The notes under the pieces were generated by a model that ran no database searches, was not told the origin of the DNA, and saw only the letters and a list, made by a program, of their open reading frames with translations. From Chitinophaga agri (GTDB taxonomy: Bacteria; Bacteroidota; Bacteroidia; Chitinophagales; Chitinophagaceae): a stretch of 64,000 nt of DNA. Location of the stretch: NCBI RefSeq assembly GCF_010093065.1, contig NZ_CP048113.1, positions 1,116,001 to 1,180,000 of the forward strand, written 5' to 3'. Positions 54,038 to 62,976 of this stretch are shown here, piece by piece (the stretch's first letter is position 1; each line of letters opens with the position of its first letter). The translations under genes were made by a program, and so were the position numbers.

Positions 54038-56113
54038 ATGTATTCCATTTACAAAAGTATACCCGGTATATTTTTGTTCCTTTTTCTATTCTTTCTGAAC
54101 GGAACGAAAACATACGGTGGAGTATATACGTATACTTACGACACCACGCAATACCAGCAAACGATCACACTACCGGCCTTTCAGAAGGATACTACCGGAA
54201 AGGTGAAGCTGTTACAGCGGATCCTCTCCTCCCTTCAGTTCAGGCGTAACGCCCGGGCCAGGGAACAGCAACGTGTCATTACCATTATCCGGTCTGTGAT
54301 GGCCGATTCCCTCGTGGCCACTGCTGCCGATATCAAAGCGCTGAACGAACAGTTATCCCTCCAGCAGAATCAGCATTTCGACTCCCTGCGCGCACTGATC
54401 GATAAGATCATGGCGAAACAGGACATTACGCCTGCAACATCCGAAGAAACGGCAGAGGAAGAGCCTGCAGCTCCCGTCACTGAAACAGATATCGCGGCAC
54501 TGATCAGTAAGATCGTGCCTATCCTGCAACAGAAGGAAGTGGAGGAAAGGAACAGTGCCGCGCAACAGCAACGCCTGCAGAAAATACGGGCGCTGTATGG
54601 CCGTTCTCCCCTGCAGATAGACACCCTCAGTTTCAATGACAGCACCGGCAGGCAATTCACTGTTCAGCTGGGACATAAGGCGGTGGTGATGGGCATACAT
54701 CCCTACTGGATGGGCGACCGGTATCTGCATTACAACTTTACCACGCTCAGCGAGGCTAACTATTACGGCTACTCTACTTCGGAGAAAGCGCCTCGTGTAC
54801 CCGACTCAGTCTCGTTATTTAACTTCGCAGGAAGCCGCACCTTCACCTTCTACGAAACAGATGTAACACGTGTGGAAGCACTGCTAAGAGATGAAGCATC
54901 GCAGCTACACTGCATAGACTCATTAACGGCATTACTGCGAAAACACAACGCCGATGGTATCAATATATGGCTGGCCACGCTGAACGGTACACACCGGAAA
55001 GCATTTACTGACTTTGCTACCTTGCTGTACAATCACCTTAGCAGTGGCAGCAAGCCATACCGCATTGCCATTACCATTCCTCCATACGATGAAAGCGCTG
55101 CCTATGACCTGCGGGCACTGCATCCGGTATGTCATTATTTCCTGGTTGATTTCACAAAGGCTGGTGGCGCTGCTGCGGGTCCGTTGTCTCCTATGAAAGG
55201 CGACGCCAGGAGAGCGATAGAACCCGTTGTATCCCGGTTGCTGAATCAGCAAATTGCACCAGCTAAGTTTATCCTTCTGTTATCTTATTACGGTACTGAA
55301 TGGAAAAAAGGCAAGGATGGCAGAGATCTCTTTACCCGGTATATCTCTTATGCGGATATTAAGAACAGGTTCCCTTCTGATACCTCCGTTAGCTATGATG
55401 AAGATGCGGTAGCAGCTGTCATCAGACAAAGAGATGCCCTGGGCAATCTCACGTCGGAGATCTGGTTTGATGATGCGAATACACTGGATGTAAAGTATGA
55501 CTACATCCTGAACACCGGACTGGGAGGCGTGGCCATCTGGCCACTGGGCGCAGACGATGGTTATGGGGAATTATGGGACGTGCTCACTGATAAGTTTGTC
55601 CGCATAGATACCACCTTCCTGGATACAATCGCGCTGATACCGCGTACAACGCCCAGACCGGGCTGGTGGGCCAGGATGGTGCAACGCCTCGAACATGAAG
55701 CGTTTATCCTGAAACTTATGTTCAGCGATCCGTGCGAACTGGTAAAGGACCGTGAAGAAGATGATGACGATTTCTTTGCTTATGTTGCGCTGTTCTTCCT
55801 GATCATCACCCTGCTGATAGCATTTTACTATGCGTATCATCTGCGGATGAGCGGTACGATATGGAAATGGCGGAAGACGGTATTACGGGTGTTACTGGGG
55901 TCGATATTTGTCACTGCCTTCTTCGCCATAGTGGCAGGTTTCCTGAACCGGGAAGTACCTTTCGGGATGACGCCGAAAATGCAGACGGGCGCTACCTGTG
56001 TCACTATTCCTTTGCAGGATGCATTACTGATATTCGCGGTGGGGATTGTACTGGGGCTGCTGATCAGCAGGTTCCTGATCCGCCCGATGATCACACATGA
56101 AGATAAGCCGTAG
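54038..56113 (+). CDS. Membrane-anchored GH18-like pseudoenzyme
   Basis: A 691-residue protein. It has an N-terminal signal (IPGIFLFLFLFFLNG) and a helical/coiled-coil stretch (about 60-190, Gln/Glu-rich). A GH18-like TIM barrel follows (about 200-540: GIHPYWMGDRYLHYNFTTLS; then DDANTLDVKYDYI and LGGVAIWPLGADDGYG, typical of GH18 ends). Three C-terminal membrane helices lie at about 577-597, 612-632 and 660-682. The GH18 motif DGxDxDxE reads D306-G-I-N-I-W-L-A313, so the catalytic Glu is Ala and two Asp are lost: it should not cut glycans but may still bind them. It is divergent from the eCIS operon and may anchor or receive the particle at the envelope; that is inference. Confidence 0.8.
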   Translation: MYSIYKSIPGIFLFLFLFFLNGTKTYGGVYTYTYDTTQYQQTITLPAFQKDTTGKVKLLQRILSSLQFRRNARAREQQRVITIIRSVMADSLVATAADIKALNEQLSLQQNQHFDSLRALIDKIMAKQDITPATSEETAEEEPAAPVTETDIAALISKIVPILQQKEVEERNSAAQQQRLQKIRALYGRSPLQIDTLSFNDSTGRQFTVQLGHKAVVMGIHPYWMGDRYLHYNFTTLSEANYYGYSTSEKAPRVPDSVSLFNFAGSRTFTFYETDVTRVEALLRDEASQLHCIDSLTALLRKHNADGINIWLATLNGTHRKAFTDFATLLYNHLSSGSKPYRIAITIPPYDESAAYDLRALHPVCHYFLVDFTKAGGAAAGPLSPMKGDARRAIEPVVSRLLNQQIAPAKFILLLSYYGTEWKKGKDGRDLFTRYISYADIKNRFPSDTSVSYDEDAVAAVIRQRDALGNLTSEIWFDDANTLDVKYDYILNTGLGGVAIWPLGADDGYGELWDVLTDKFVRIDTTFLDTIALIPRTTPRPGWWARMVQRLEHEAFILKLMFSDPCELVKDREEDDDDFFAYVALFFLIITLLIAFYYAYHLRMSGTIWKWRKTVLRVLLGSIFVTAFFAIVAGFLNREVPFGMTPKMQTGATCVTIPLQDALLIFAVGIVLGLLISRFLIRPMITHEDKP

Positions 56114-56415
56114 GCTTAGAGACGAAAGTTGGGCTAAAGAGGATCCTCAGGCAAGAGTCCTGGGGAGAACAGTTGAAGATCTTCGACGACTCGTTCAAAT
56201 GCCGGATATATATTTCGTCCTACATTTACTATTCTAAACATTCGAAGCAACGCTATCTGCGATCCGCGGATGTTGGGATAGATCTGTCTGTTTAGACCAG
56301 GCTTCTTCCCGTCGTTTCTTCACCTTTATATAACGTAGATACCTATTATCCGGGGCATGAGGGCTTATTTTCCATTAGTGTTTCGGAAATGCCATTATTA
56401 TTGGTCATAATAGCA
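56114..56415. other. Non-coding region between convergent genes
   Basis: 302 nt between the GH18-like gene (stop 56113) and the DUF4157 gene (stop at 56416). I see no clear terminator hairpin or gene here. Confidence 0.4.
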
Positions 56416-56991
56416 TCAGCTTCCCAACCCTACACTCTTCTGTCCCATCACATCTGCTTCAGCCTCCAGTCCCGCATCATCATTCACCGGTACATTCTCC
56501 TTCAGCTGTGTAGTGGCCTGCACCCTCCCCTGTTTCTGTTGCACAACATGCCACGCTTCATGCGGCAGGTGTTGTTCCTGTCCGGGTGCGACATGTATAT
56601 CAGTGCCCTGCGCATAGGCATGCGCATTCAGTTGCGCTGGCTGAGATGAGTTATAGTGAACTTTCACATCAGACATGTCCATCCCCGAGAGTGATTCCAC
56701 ACCCGACTTCAGGTTGTCCGGCATGCCTGTATTATTTGCTTTGCGCTGTATGGCAGATTTCGCCTGTACCGGCAGTTCTTCTTCTTCCAGCGCAGCCATC
56801 TGCACAGGTTCCTCTTCTTCTATGGCCGCTAACTGAGCAGGGATTTCCTCTTCTGGCAAAGCCTGTTTCTGCACAGGAGTAGTATGCAGAAAGCCGGTTA
56901 CAGCTTTGCGTTGCAGTCCCTGGGAAGATAGGTTACTGGCGTTGGCGCGACTGGCGGATTGCTCGCGCTCACTATACTGATGTTGTGTCAT
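56416..56991 (-). CDS. DUF4157 (eCIS_core) protein, putative eCIS cargo or loading factor
   Basis: A 191-residue protein. Residues 1-100 are Gln/Ala/Glu-rich and probably disordered, with an acidic repeat (EEEIPAQLAAIEEEEPVQMA, then ALEEEELPVQA). The C-terminal half is the DUF4157 core: LSGMDMSDVKVHYNSSQPAQ, then HAYAQGTDIHVAPG and the HEAWHVVQQ zinc-protease-like motif (H144, E145, H148), followed by GLEAEADVMG. This domain is the genomic hallmark of eCIS-associated cargo. Here it is not fused to an obvious toxin, so the protein may be a protease-like effector or a loading/processing factor. The neighbouring eCIS supports association. Confidence 0.85.
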   Translation of the reverse strand: MTQHQYSEREQSASRANASNLSSQGLQRKAVTGFLHTTPVQKQALPEEEIPAQLAAIEEEEPVQMAALEEEELPVQAKSAIQRKANNTGMPDNLKSGVESLSGMDMSDVKVHYNSSQPAQLNAHAYAQGTDIHVAPGQEQHLPHEAWHVVQQKQGRVQATTQLKENVPVNDDAGLEAEADVMGQKSVGLGS

Positions 56992-57048
56992 AGATCAAAG
57001 GGTTAAGAAAGGATAAAAGGTACAGCTTTTTTACTGTATTGTCCCTGG

Positions 57049-57348
57049 TCAGGGAAATAAATCTTTGCTCTTATCAATTATTTGCGTCAGCCGGCGGGTA
57101 AAGGTGTCGCAGCAGCTTTTGCTATAGTGATAGAGCACTATGTCTCCATCTTCTGACCTGGATTCTATGTTCATTTCCACTCTGTGATCCGGATGCGATT
57201 TACAGCATTCGTCACTGAACTGGTGGGTCAGATAGGCGGCTATTCTCTCTGCTTTGGAATTGTTATAACGGGCAGGAAGATTGTTAATATAGTCGGCCAT
57301 CGTGTTATCAGGTACCAGGGACCTTTTAATTGCGCGGAATTGTATCAT
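57049..57348 (-). CDS. Small hypothetical protein with Cys-pair motifs
   Basis: 99 residues, starting MIQFRAIKRSLVPDNTMADY; Met17 (57300) is an alternative start. Two adjacent Cys pairs (DECCKSHPDH and SKSCCDTF) plus nearby His suggest a metal or disulfide site. There is no signal peptide. It lies 57 nt upstream of the DUF4157 gene on the same strand and could be co-transcribed with it. I do not recognise the family. Confidence 0.5.
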   Translation of the reverse strand: MIQFRAIKRSLVPDNTMADYINNLPARYNNSKAERIAAYLTHQFSDECCKSHPDHRVEMNIESRSEDGDIVLYHYSKSCCDTFTRRLTQIIDKSKDLFP

Positions 57349-57395
57349 AAACAGGTGTTTATGTGGGGAGAAAATACGATACTATGAAGTTACGG

Positions 57396-57416
57396 ATTAA
57401 GAATCAGGAATCAGTA
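57396..57416. repeat. Degenerate copy of the AGGAAT-type repeat
   Basis: GATTAAGAATCAGGAATCAGT around 57396-57416 shares the core seen at 33034-33060 and 41731-41765 (GAATCAGGAAT). It lies between divergent genes. Confidence 0.4.
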
Positions 57417-57570
57417 ATAATAATTGGTTGTCGCAAAGTGAATAGTCCCGTCATTCCAGCCAGGATGATCATCTTTATAAATCTGGCTGCTTTGATCTGC
57501 TCAATTCCCGATCCCTCATCAAATTTGCTTTCCCAATTAGCGGTTTCTGTTGTCTATCTGGTGCTTTATT

Positions 57571-57601
57571 TTTCCGTATGCTGATTCTTTCCTTAATTTT
57601 G
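57571..57601 (+). promoter_or_regulatory. Bacteroidota-type promoter of the PepSY-like gene
   Basis: A -33 element TTTC (57571-57574, consensus TTTG) and a perfect -7 element TAATTTTG (57594-57601, consensus TAnnTTTG) are separated by 19 nt, the expected spacing. Transcription would begin near 57608, about 17 nt before the ATG at 57625. Confidence 0.65.
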
Positions 57602-57624
57602 CCTGTTAAATAAAAAACGTATTC

Positions 57625-58098
57625 ATGAAGCATCTTATTTTATTACTTCTCCTGGGAACCGGTTTTTCTTCCTATGCGCAGAAAAGCGACAAAGAGCCGG
57701 TGAATGTTCCTGCAGCCGTTACCAAGAGTTTTCAGCAGCAGTTTCCCAAGGCCACAGGTGTTAAATGGAAATTAAAGGACAACCAGTATAAAGCTGAATT
57801 TGAAAAGCATGATGTATGGTATGACGCCACGGGTAAACTCGTGAAGCAGAAAGAAGACGTCAAAGACGCCGATCTGCCTGCTGCAGTTAAACAGGCCGTA
57901 CAGCAACAGTTCGCTGGTTACACCATCCATGATGTAGATAAGCATACTGCGGGTAGCACCGTTACCTATAAGGTAGAACTGAAAAAGAAACCGGAAGAGA
58001 GAAACGTGACTTTCAGCGCTGATGGTAAGGTGATTAAAAACGAACTTGATAAGAAAGATAAAAAAGACAAGAAAGATAAAAAAGACGGCGCACAGTAG
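57625..58098 (+). CDS. Secreted PepSY-like protein
   Basis: A 157-residue protein with a signal peptide (MKHLILLLLLGTGFSSYAQ). Two PepSY-like repeats follow (about 26-75: VTKSFQQQFPKATGVKWKLK; and about 85-140: AVKQAVQQQFAGYTIHDVDK). The C-terminus is a Lys/Asp-rich tail of repeated KKDKKD (about 141-154). The PepSY-like family is common in Bacteroidota periplasms and thought to inhibit or bind peptidases or metals; the exact role is unknown. A consensus promoter lies just upstream and a hairpin follows. Confidence 0.85.
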   Translation: MKHLILLLLLGTGFSSYAQKSDKEPVNVPAAVTKSFQQQFPKATGVKWKLKDNQYKAEFEKHDVWYDATGKLVKQKEDVKDADLPAAVKQAVQQQFAGYTIHDVDKHTAGSTVTYKVELKKKPEERNVTFSADGKVIKNELDKKDKKDKKDKKDGAQ

Positions 58099-58159
58099 AT
58101 CCGTTCTCCATATGACCCCGGCCCATCCGGGTAGTCCCGTACAGCAAAAAGAATCTTAT

Positions 58160-58186
58160 ATGGCTCGCTAACGCGGGCCATTTTTT
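58160..58186. terminator. Terminator between convergent genes
   Basis: A 9-bp stem (58160-58168 with 58173-58181, one G-U) with a 4-nt loop is followed by five more T. It lies 62 nt after the PepSY-like stop and faces the minus-strand gene ending at 58241. Confidence 0.7.
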
Positions 58187-58240
58187 ATAGCAGCTATCAG
58201 TCACTATATCAGGGAAAAATCTATTAATCGCACTTTTCGG

Positions 58241-58780
58241 TCAGACTAACAGCAATTCCTTCACCGTGTCCCTGCCGGGCAGGTCCTCAGCTATTACGAT
58301 GATCTTCCCACCGGCAGGCAGCGTCTTCGCCTTATAACGCCATTCTATGCCATTCCAGCTCAATTCCGCCTTGCCGCTCTCCTTAATGACACCTGCTGCA
58401 TCAACGACCTTCACTTCCACTGCCGCTACGCGGAATTCGTCGATCGCTGTCACGACCACTTCCGTGTCTTCCAAACGGATATTCTGCACTTCCGGAGAAC
58501 GATAGGCATCCTTCACTGCCATATTATAGGCATTCTGGCCAGGTCCGGCCTTCGATTTATAATACGCCTTTATTGCCGGATCAGCGATCATCTCTTTAGC
58601 TAATTCACTGGCTATCAGCATCCTATGCCTAGCTTCCAGCTGTTTTTGTGTTGGTTTTTTATTGGAAGGACCGCGCTTCTTCGCCATAATGATCTGCCCG
58701 TTCCGTTCGTATATAGTGATTTGCCTGCCGATGGTGCCCCGGACAAGCTGTAACAGGATGTTATCCTTAACAATGGCCAT
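58241..58780 (-). CDS. Hypothetical protein, Bacteroidota-type
   Basis: 179 residues in two parts. Residues 1-100 have a beta start (MAIVKDNILLQLVRGTIGRQ), a basic patch (MAKKRGPSNKKPTQKQLEAR) and a helix region. Residues 100-179 look like a small beta-sandwich (IRLEDTEVVVTAIDEFRVAA, ELSWNGIEWRYKAKTLPAGG). There is no signal peptide. The GTIGRQITIYERNGQIIMAK start resembles Bacteroidota proteins of phage-structural or DNA-binding flavour, but I cannot name a family. A -7-like element is present upstream. Confidence 0.7.
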   Translation of the reverse strand: MAIVKDNILLQLVRGTIGRQITIYERNGQIIMAKKRGPSNKKPTQKQLEARHRMLIASELAKEMIADPAIKAYYKSKAGPGQNAYNMAVKDAYRSPEVQNIRLEDTEVVVTAIDEFRVAAVEVKVVDAAGVIKESGKAELSWNGIEWRYKAKTLPAGGKIIVIAEDLPGRDTVKELLLV

Positions 58781-59123
58781 ACAAGTTATTTTGAGGTTAC
58801 AGTAATGCTTACAAAGTTAAGCAGTTAGTTTCAAACCGGCAATACAAATTGTTACAAATTAGTCAGTTAGAGGTCACTTCAATATCCAGTGGATATATAA
58901 ATAACAAGTAGCTGATACATTGGTAACGAATAGCATTCATCTCTTCAAGCTGTTTCAATACCCTGTTCACCGGAACTGTGACCTGACAGGATAAAACCGG
59001 CTTCGGGCCCTTCTTTCTATCTTCGTTCGGACAAGGGCTTTCGGGTAGTTTTCATAGCAGCTGATGTTTTATTGCTAAAAAAGGCATAACTTAATAGTAG
59101 AATGCATCCTTAAATCTTTTGTC
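58781..59123. other. 343-nt divergent intergenic region
   Basis: Between the minus-strand hypothetical gene and the plus-strand CBS gene. Besides the -7-like element at 58812-58819 I see nothing definite; promoters for both genes should be here. Confidence 0.4.
58812..58819 (-). promoter_or_regulatory. Possible -7 element of the hypothetical gene
   Basis: Reads TAACTTTG on the minus strand, a perfect TAnnTTTG, about 32 nt upstream of the ATG at 58780. Candidate -33 TTTG motifs are present but at 12 and 25 nt rather than 19-21, so support is weak. Confidence 0.3.
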
Positions 59124-59555
59124 ATGGATAAGGTTAGAGATATCCTGCAGATAAAAGGAAACATGATTTACACAATCTGCATCACCTGCACTGTGTACGA
59201 AGCATTGGAAGTTCTTGAAGAAAAAAATCTTGGCGCACTAGTAGTTGTGGACGAAAGTGGAAAATTGATAGGCATATTCACTGAACGGGATTACGCACGC
59301 AAAGTCGTCCTGAAAGGTCGGTCCTCCAAAGAGACACATGTAAGCGACATCATGACCGATGATCCTGTATTTGTATCTCCAGACACCGAAATTGAATATT
59401 GCATGCAACTGATGACGAATAAGTTCATCCGCCATCTCCCCGTTATTGAAAACAATGAACTGACCGGCATTATCTCCATCGGTGACATCGTCAAGCATGT
59501 CATCAACAGCAAAGACTTCATCATTCAACACCTGGAACATTACATCGTTAGCTAA
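59124..59555 (+). CDS. CBS-domain pair protein
   Basis: 143 residues forming two CBS motifs. CBS1 is about 10-65 (TVYEALEVLEEKNLGALVVV, then GKLIGIFTERDYARKVVL) and CBS2 about 75-135 (MTDDPVFVSPDTEIEYCMQL, then HLPVIENNELTGIISIGDIV). A stand-alone CBS pair usually binds adenosyl nucleotides (AMP, ATP, NADH) and modulates partner proteins; the GIFTERDYARKV phrase is typical of small IMPDH-like CBS proteins. It lies upstream of the nuo operon on the same strand with a gap of about 130 nt, so co-transcription is possible but unproven. Confidence 0.9.
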   Translation: MDKVRDILQIKGNMIYTICITCTVYEALEVLEEKNLGALVVVDESGKLIGIFTERDYARKVVLKGRSSKETHVSDIMTDDPVFVSPDTEIEYCMQLMTNKFIRHLPVIENNELTGIISIGDIVKHVINSKDFIIQHLEHYIVS

Positions 59556-59683
59556 GCACGTTAGGGCAAACAGCACCATTTAGCGCCATCAACAGTTTTA
59601 CTTTAGGGATTGGAAAATCATCTTTCTTTTTAATTAAAAGATAGAATACGCCCGTATTCATCTTCAGGGAAAACTTATTGTTT

Positions 59684-60130
59684 ATGGGAAACGAATCACT
59701 CAGTGTTCCCTTATGGCCCCTGTTGCTATATGCATGCCTGGTAGTCGTACTGCTTGCGGCCATACTAACGTTGTCCTATATACTGGGACAGCATCATAAA
59801 GAGCGTGCCACCGGACTGCCCTATGAAGGCGGTATCGAACAAACCGGCAATGCACGCATCCGCTTCTCCGCACAGTTTTATCTTGTCGCCATGCTTTTCG
59901 TCATCTTTGACGTTGAAGCTGTATTTATCATGCTGTGGGCGCTCGGCTTCTACGAACTGGGATGGCCCGGGTATATTGGTGCAGCTATATTCATTGCCCA
60001 GCTGGTAGTTGTACTGGTCTATGAATGGGGCATTGGCGCTTTAGATATAGGTGCTGACGCGAAGAAGATCTTAAAAATTCACAAACAAAAACAACTGCAG
60101 CATGAAATGGTGGTTAAGCAAACCGGGTGA
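59684..60130 (+). CDS. nuoA: NADH-quinone oxidoreductase subunit A
   Basis: 148 residues with three membrane helices (about 9-33, 64-90 and 96-119) and the conserved loop between helices 1 and 2, [20 protein letters not shown] followed by [18 protein letters not shown] start at ATG 59684 (MGNESLSV). A TTG at 59678 in frame is less likely; a weak GGGA lies about 14 nt upstream of the ATG. NuoA is part of the complex I membrane arm near the quinone site. The gene overlaps nuoB by 29 nt. Confidence 0.93.
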   Translation: MGNESLSVPLWPLLLYACLVVVLLAAILTLSYILGQHHKERATGLPYEGGIEQTGNARIRFSAQFYLVAMLFVIFDVEAVFIMLWALGFYELGWPGYIGAAIFIAQLVVVLVYEWGIGALDIGADAKKILKIHKQKQLQHEMVVKQTG

Positions 60131-60740
60131 ACCCTCCGGGCACACATCAGGCAATGGCAGCATGGAAGAAGCCGTCAGCAGAAGCATCATGCTCACCTCT
60201 GTCCAGGACCTGCTGGCCTGGGGCCGGAAGAACTCCATGTGGCCCTTTCACTTTGGTCTTAGCTGCTGCTTTGTAGAAATGGCTACCAGCATTACCAGCA
60301 AGTACGATGTAGCCCGCTTCGGTGCTGAAGTGATCCGTGGCACGCCCCGCGAGGCCGATGTGATGGTGATCGCCGGCACCGTATTCATCAAAATGGTACC
60401 TATCATCAAACGGCTACACGAACAGATGATGGAACCCCGCTGGGTAATATCTATGGGTAGCTGCGCCAACAGTGGTGGCATGTATGATATCTATAGTGTC
60501 GTACAGGGTGTAGACAAATTCCTGCCTGTGGATGTATACGTTCCCGGTTGTCCGCCCAGACCTGATGCGTTTATGCAGGGCCTTGTACTACTCGCCGATT
60601 CCGTTGGCAAAGAAGTCAGACCCCTTAGCTGGGTCATCGGGGAACAAGGCGTTATCAAACCTGCACAACCATCCATGAAAGAGCAGAAAAGGGAAGAACG
60701 TGCAAAGATGACCACCTTCAGAAGCATAGACGAAATTTAA
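60102..60740 (+). CDS. nuoB: NADH-quinone oxidoreductase subunit B
   Basis: 212 residues with the N2 cluster ligands: tandem Cys in GLSCCFVEM, Cys in [12 protein letters not shown] and Cys in [11 protein letters not shown]. The C-terminal phrase [20 protein letters not shown] and the end [15 protein letters not shown] resemble the E. coli-type NuoB (GKExRPLSWVxGxQGV, RTPDEI) more than the shorter NuoB of most Bacteroidota. The start lies inside nuoA, a 29-nt overlap indicating translational coupling. NuoB passes electrons from N6 clusters to quinone. Confidence 0.95.
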   Translation: MKWWLSKPGEPSGHTSGNGSMEEAVSRSIMLTSVQDLLAWGRKNSMWPFHFGLSCCFVEMATSITSKYDVARFGAEVIRGTPREADVMVIAGTVFIKMVPIIKRLHEQMMEPRWVISMGSCANSGGMYDIYSVVQGVDKFLPVDVYVPGCPPRPDAFMQGLVLLADSVGKEVRPLSWVIGEQGVIKPAQPSMKEQKREERAKMTTFRSIDEI

Positions 60741-60753
60741 ACGCCGCGACTTT

Positions 60754-62496
60754 ATGGAGACTGCCATACATGACATATTAACCGATCTGCAGCAACGCTT
60801 TGGCGCTGATGCCCTTCAGCAACAGCGTACGGTTGACGGCATATTGACCTTATGGATCAGTAAAGCCAACATTGTCGCTGCCGTCAGCTTCCTGCAGCTG
60901 CAGGGCTACTCGTCGCTATACGACCTTTGTGGTATTGATGAACGCGACAGGGCCCGCAAAGAGCAGCTCCCCGTCGCAGACTTCTCGGTAGTCTACCTGC
61001 TCTTATCCTATAAAGAAAATAATTTCATCCGCCTCAAAGTGCCGCTGACCGGTGAATACCCTACCCTCCCCTCCATCACTTCCGTCTTCCTCAATGCAAA
61101 CTGGTACGAACGCGAAATCTATGATATGTTTGGCATCCGGTTCGATGGCCATCCTCACCTGCAACGGCTGTTAATGCCCCTCTCCTGGCCAGGACATCCT
61201 TTACGCAAGGAACACCCTGCCAGGGCAACTGAAATGGGGCCATTCCGCCTGTGGGATGAAAAGCAGGATGCTGAGCAGGAAGCATTACGCTTCAAACCAG
61301 CAGAATGGGGGCTGCAGTCACATAGTGAAGACGCCGATTTCATGTTCCTGAATATCGGTCCGCAACACCCCGGTACACACGGTGTACTACGCATCATATT
61401 ACAACTGGAAGGCGAAGAGATCGTAGATGCTGTGCCTGAAATAGGCTTCCATCACCGCGGGGCGGAGAAAATGGGAGAACGGCAAAGCTGGCATACCTAT
61501 ATTCCCTATACCGACCGCATTGACTATCTCGGTGGTGTCATGAACAACCTCTCCTATCTGCTGGCGGTAGAACAGCTGGCGGGAATCACTATACCTGACC
61601 GTGCAAAGGTGATCCGGGTGATGCTGTGTGAGCTGTTCCGGATCAACAGTCACCTGGTATGGTTCGGCACCTTTGCGCAGGACCTCGGGCAACTATCACC
61701 TGTTTTCTACATGTTCACCGAACGGGAGAAGATATTTGATGTGATAGAGGCAGTGTGTGGTGGCAGAATGCACCCCAACTGGTTCCGCATCGGCGGCGTA
61801 GCTCAGGACCTGCCAAATGGATGGGACCAGCTCGTACGTGACTTCGTCAAACGCTTTCCGGCAAAGCTCAAGGAGTTTAATGATATGGTGATGCGCAATA
61901 GCCTGATAAAGGCCCGCACGAAAGGCATTGGTGTGTACACCCTGGAAGAGGCCATAGAATGGGGGGTAACCGGCCCGGGTATCCGCGCCTGCGGATTCGA
62001 CTGGGACTTCCGCAAGAAACGTCCCTACTCCGGTTATGAAATGTTTGACTTTGACATCCCCATTGCCCAGCACGGCGACTGCTATGACCGGTCTGTCGTA
62101 AGGGTCGCCGAAATGCGGGAGAGCCTGCGCATCATTGAACAGTGCCTGGATAATATGCCTGCAGGCCATTATAAGGCGGACCATCCGCTCACTACGCCGC
62201 CCATCAAGAAACATACGATGGAAGATATAGAAACGCTGATCACCCATTTCCTGAATGTGAGCTGGGGACCGGTCATCCCGCCGGGAGAAGCGATGAGCTG
62301 TGTGGAAGCGACCAAGGGAGCCACCAGCTACTACCTGATCAGCGATGGTAATACCTCTTCCTACAGAACGCGTATACGAACGCCGTCGTTCCCACATATG
62401 CAGATGGTGCCATTGATCAGCAGAGGATACACAGTGGCCGACCTGCTCTCAATTTTAGGAAGTGTTGATTATGTGCTGGCAGATATTGACAGATAG
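60754..62496 (+). CDS. nuoCD: NADH-quinone oxidoreductase fused subunits C and D
   Basis: A 580-residue fusion. The NuoC part spans about 1-175 ([20 protein letters not shown], then [15 protein letters not shown]). The NuoD part spans about 195-580 ([40 protein letters not shown] and [17 protein letters not shown]), ending [11 protein letters not shown]. The HHRG segment and C-terminal [10 protein letters not shown] form part of the quinone cavity. Fused CD is the gammaproteobacterial arrangement; many Bacteroidota have separate genes. It lies 13 nt after nuoB. Confidence 0.95.
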   Translation: METAIHDILTDLQQRFGADALQQQRTVDGILTLWISKANIVAAVSFLQLQGYSSLYDLCGIDERDRARKEQLPVADFSVVYLLLSYKENNFIRLKVPLTGEYPTLPSITSVFLNANWYEREIYDMFGIRFDGHPHLQRLLMPLSWPGHPLRKEHPARATEMGPFRLWDEKQDAEQEALRFKPAEWGLQSHSEDADFMFLNIGPQHPGTHGVLRIILQLEGEEIVDAVPEIGFHHRGAEKMGERQSWHTYIPYTDRIDYLGGVMNNLSYLLAVEQLAGITIPDRAKVIRVMLCELFRINSHLVWFGTFAQDLGQLSPVFYMFTEREKIFDVIEAVCGGRMHPNWFRIGGVAQDLPNGWDQLVRDFVKRFPAKLKEFNDMVMRNSLIKARTKGIGVYTLEEAIEWGVTGPGIRACGFDWDFRKKRPYSGYEMFDFDIPIAQHGDCYDRSVVRVAEMRESLRIIEQCLDNMPAGHYKADHPLTTPPIKKHTMEDIETLITHFLNVSWGPVIPPGEAMSCVEATKGATSYYLISDGNTSSYRTRIRTPSFPHMQMVPLISRGYTVADLLSILGSVDYVLADIDR

Positions 62497-62511
62497 TCAA
62501 AACAGATCATT

Positions 62512-62976
62512 ATGCTAAGTATTACTGAAAAGGAAGCGATTGATCACGAAATCGGCCTGGTGCCTCATAAGCGGGCGACCGTGATAGAGGCCCTGAAAAT
62601 AGTACAGCAACATCGTGGATGGATCAGCGATGAAAGCGTAGCCGAAATAGCGGAATACCTGGAGATCAGTCCGGCGGAAGTAGACAGTGTGGCTACCTTC
62701 TACAACCTCATCTTCCGCAGGCCCGTTGGCCGGCACGTTATTCTGCTCTGCGACAGCATCTCCTGTTATGTGATGGGATACAAACAATTATATACTGCCC
62801 TGCAAAGCAAACTGCAGATCAGTTTCGGACAAACAGGTCCCGATAACCGTTTCACACTTTTACCCAATGCCTGCCTGGGTTGCTGTGACCATGCACCGGC
62901 ATTGATGATCGATAAAGACCTGTACAGGGATGTAACGATCGAACAGCTGGATGATATCCTTCAACAATATACATGA
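62512..62976 (+). CDS. nuoE: NADH-quinone oxidoreductase subunit E
   Basis: 154 residues with a helical N-terminus (VPHKRATVIEALKIVQQHRG; VAEIAEYLEISPAEVDSVAT) and a thioredoxin-like domain. The [2Fe-2S] N1a ligands are visible: Cys-x4-Cys in LCDSISCYVMG and Cys-x3-Cys in NACLGCCDHAP. NuoE supports NADH oxidation in the peripheral arm. It starts 15 nt after nuoCD, and its stop overlaps the nuoF start (ATGA at 62973-62976). Confidence 0.95.
   Translation: MLSITEKEAIDHEIGLVPHKRATVIEALKIVQQHRGWISDESVAEIAEYLEISPAEVDSVATFYNLIFRRPVGRHVILLCDSISCYVMGYKQLYTALQSKLQISFGQTGPDNRFTLLPNACLGCCDHAPALMIDKDLYRDVTIEQLDDILQQYT

Noticed and set aside
59678..59683. TTG start for nuoA
   Set aside because: The ATG at 59684 is six bases on and gives the usual start; TTG adds only two residues.
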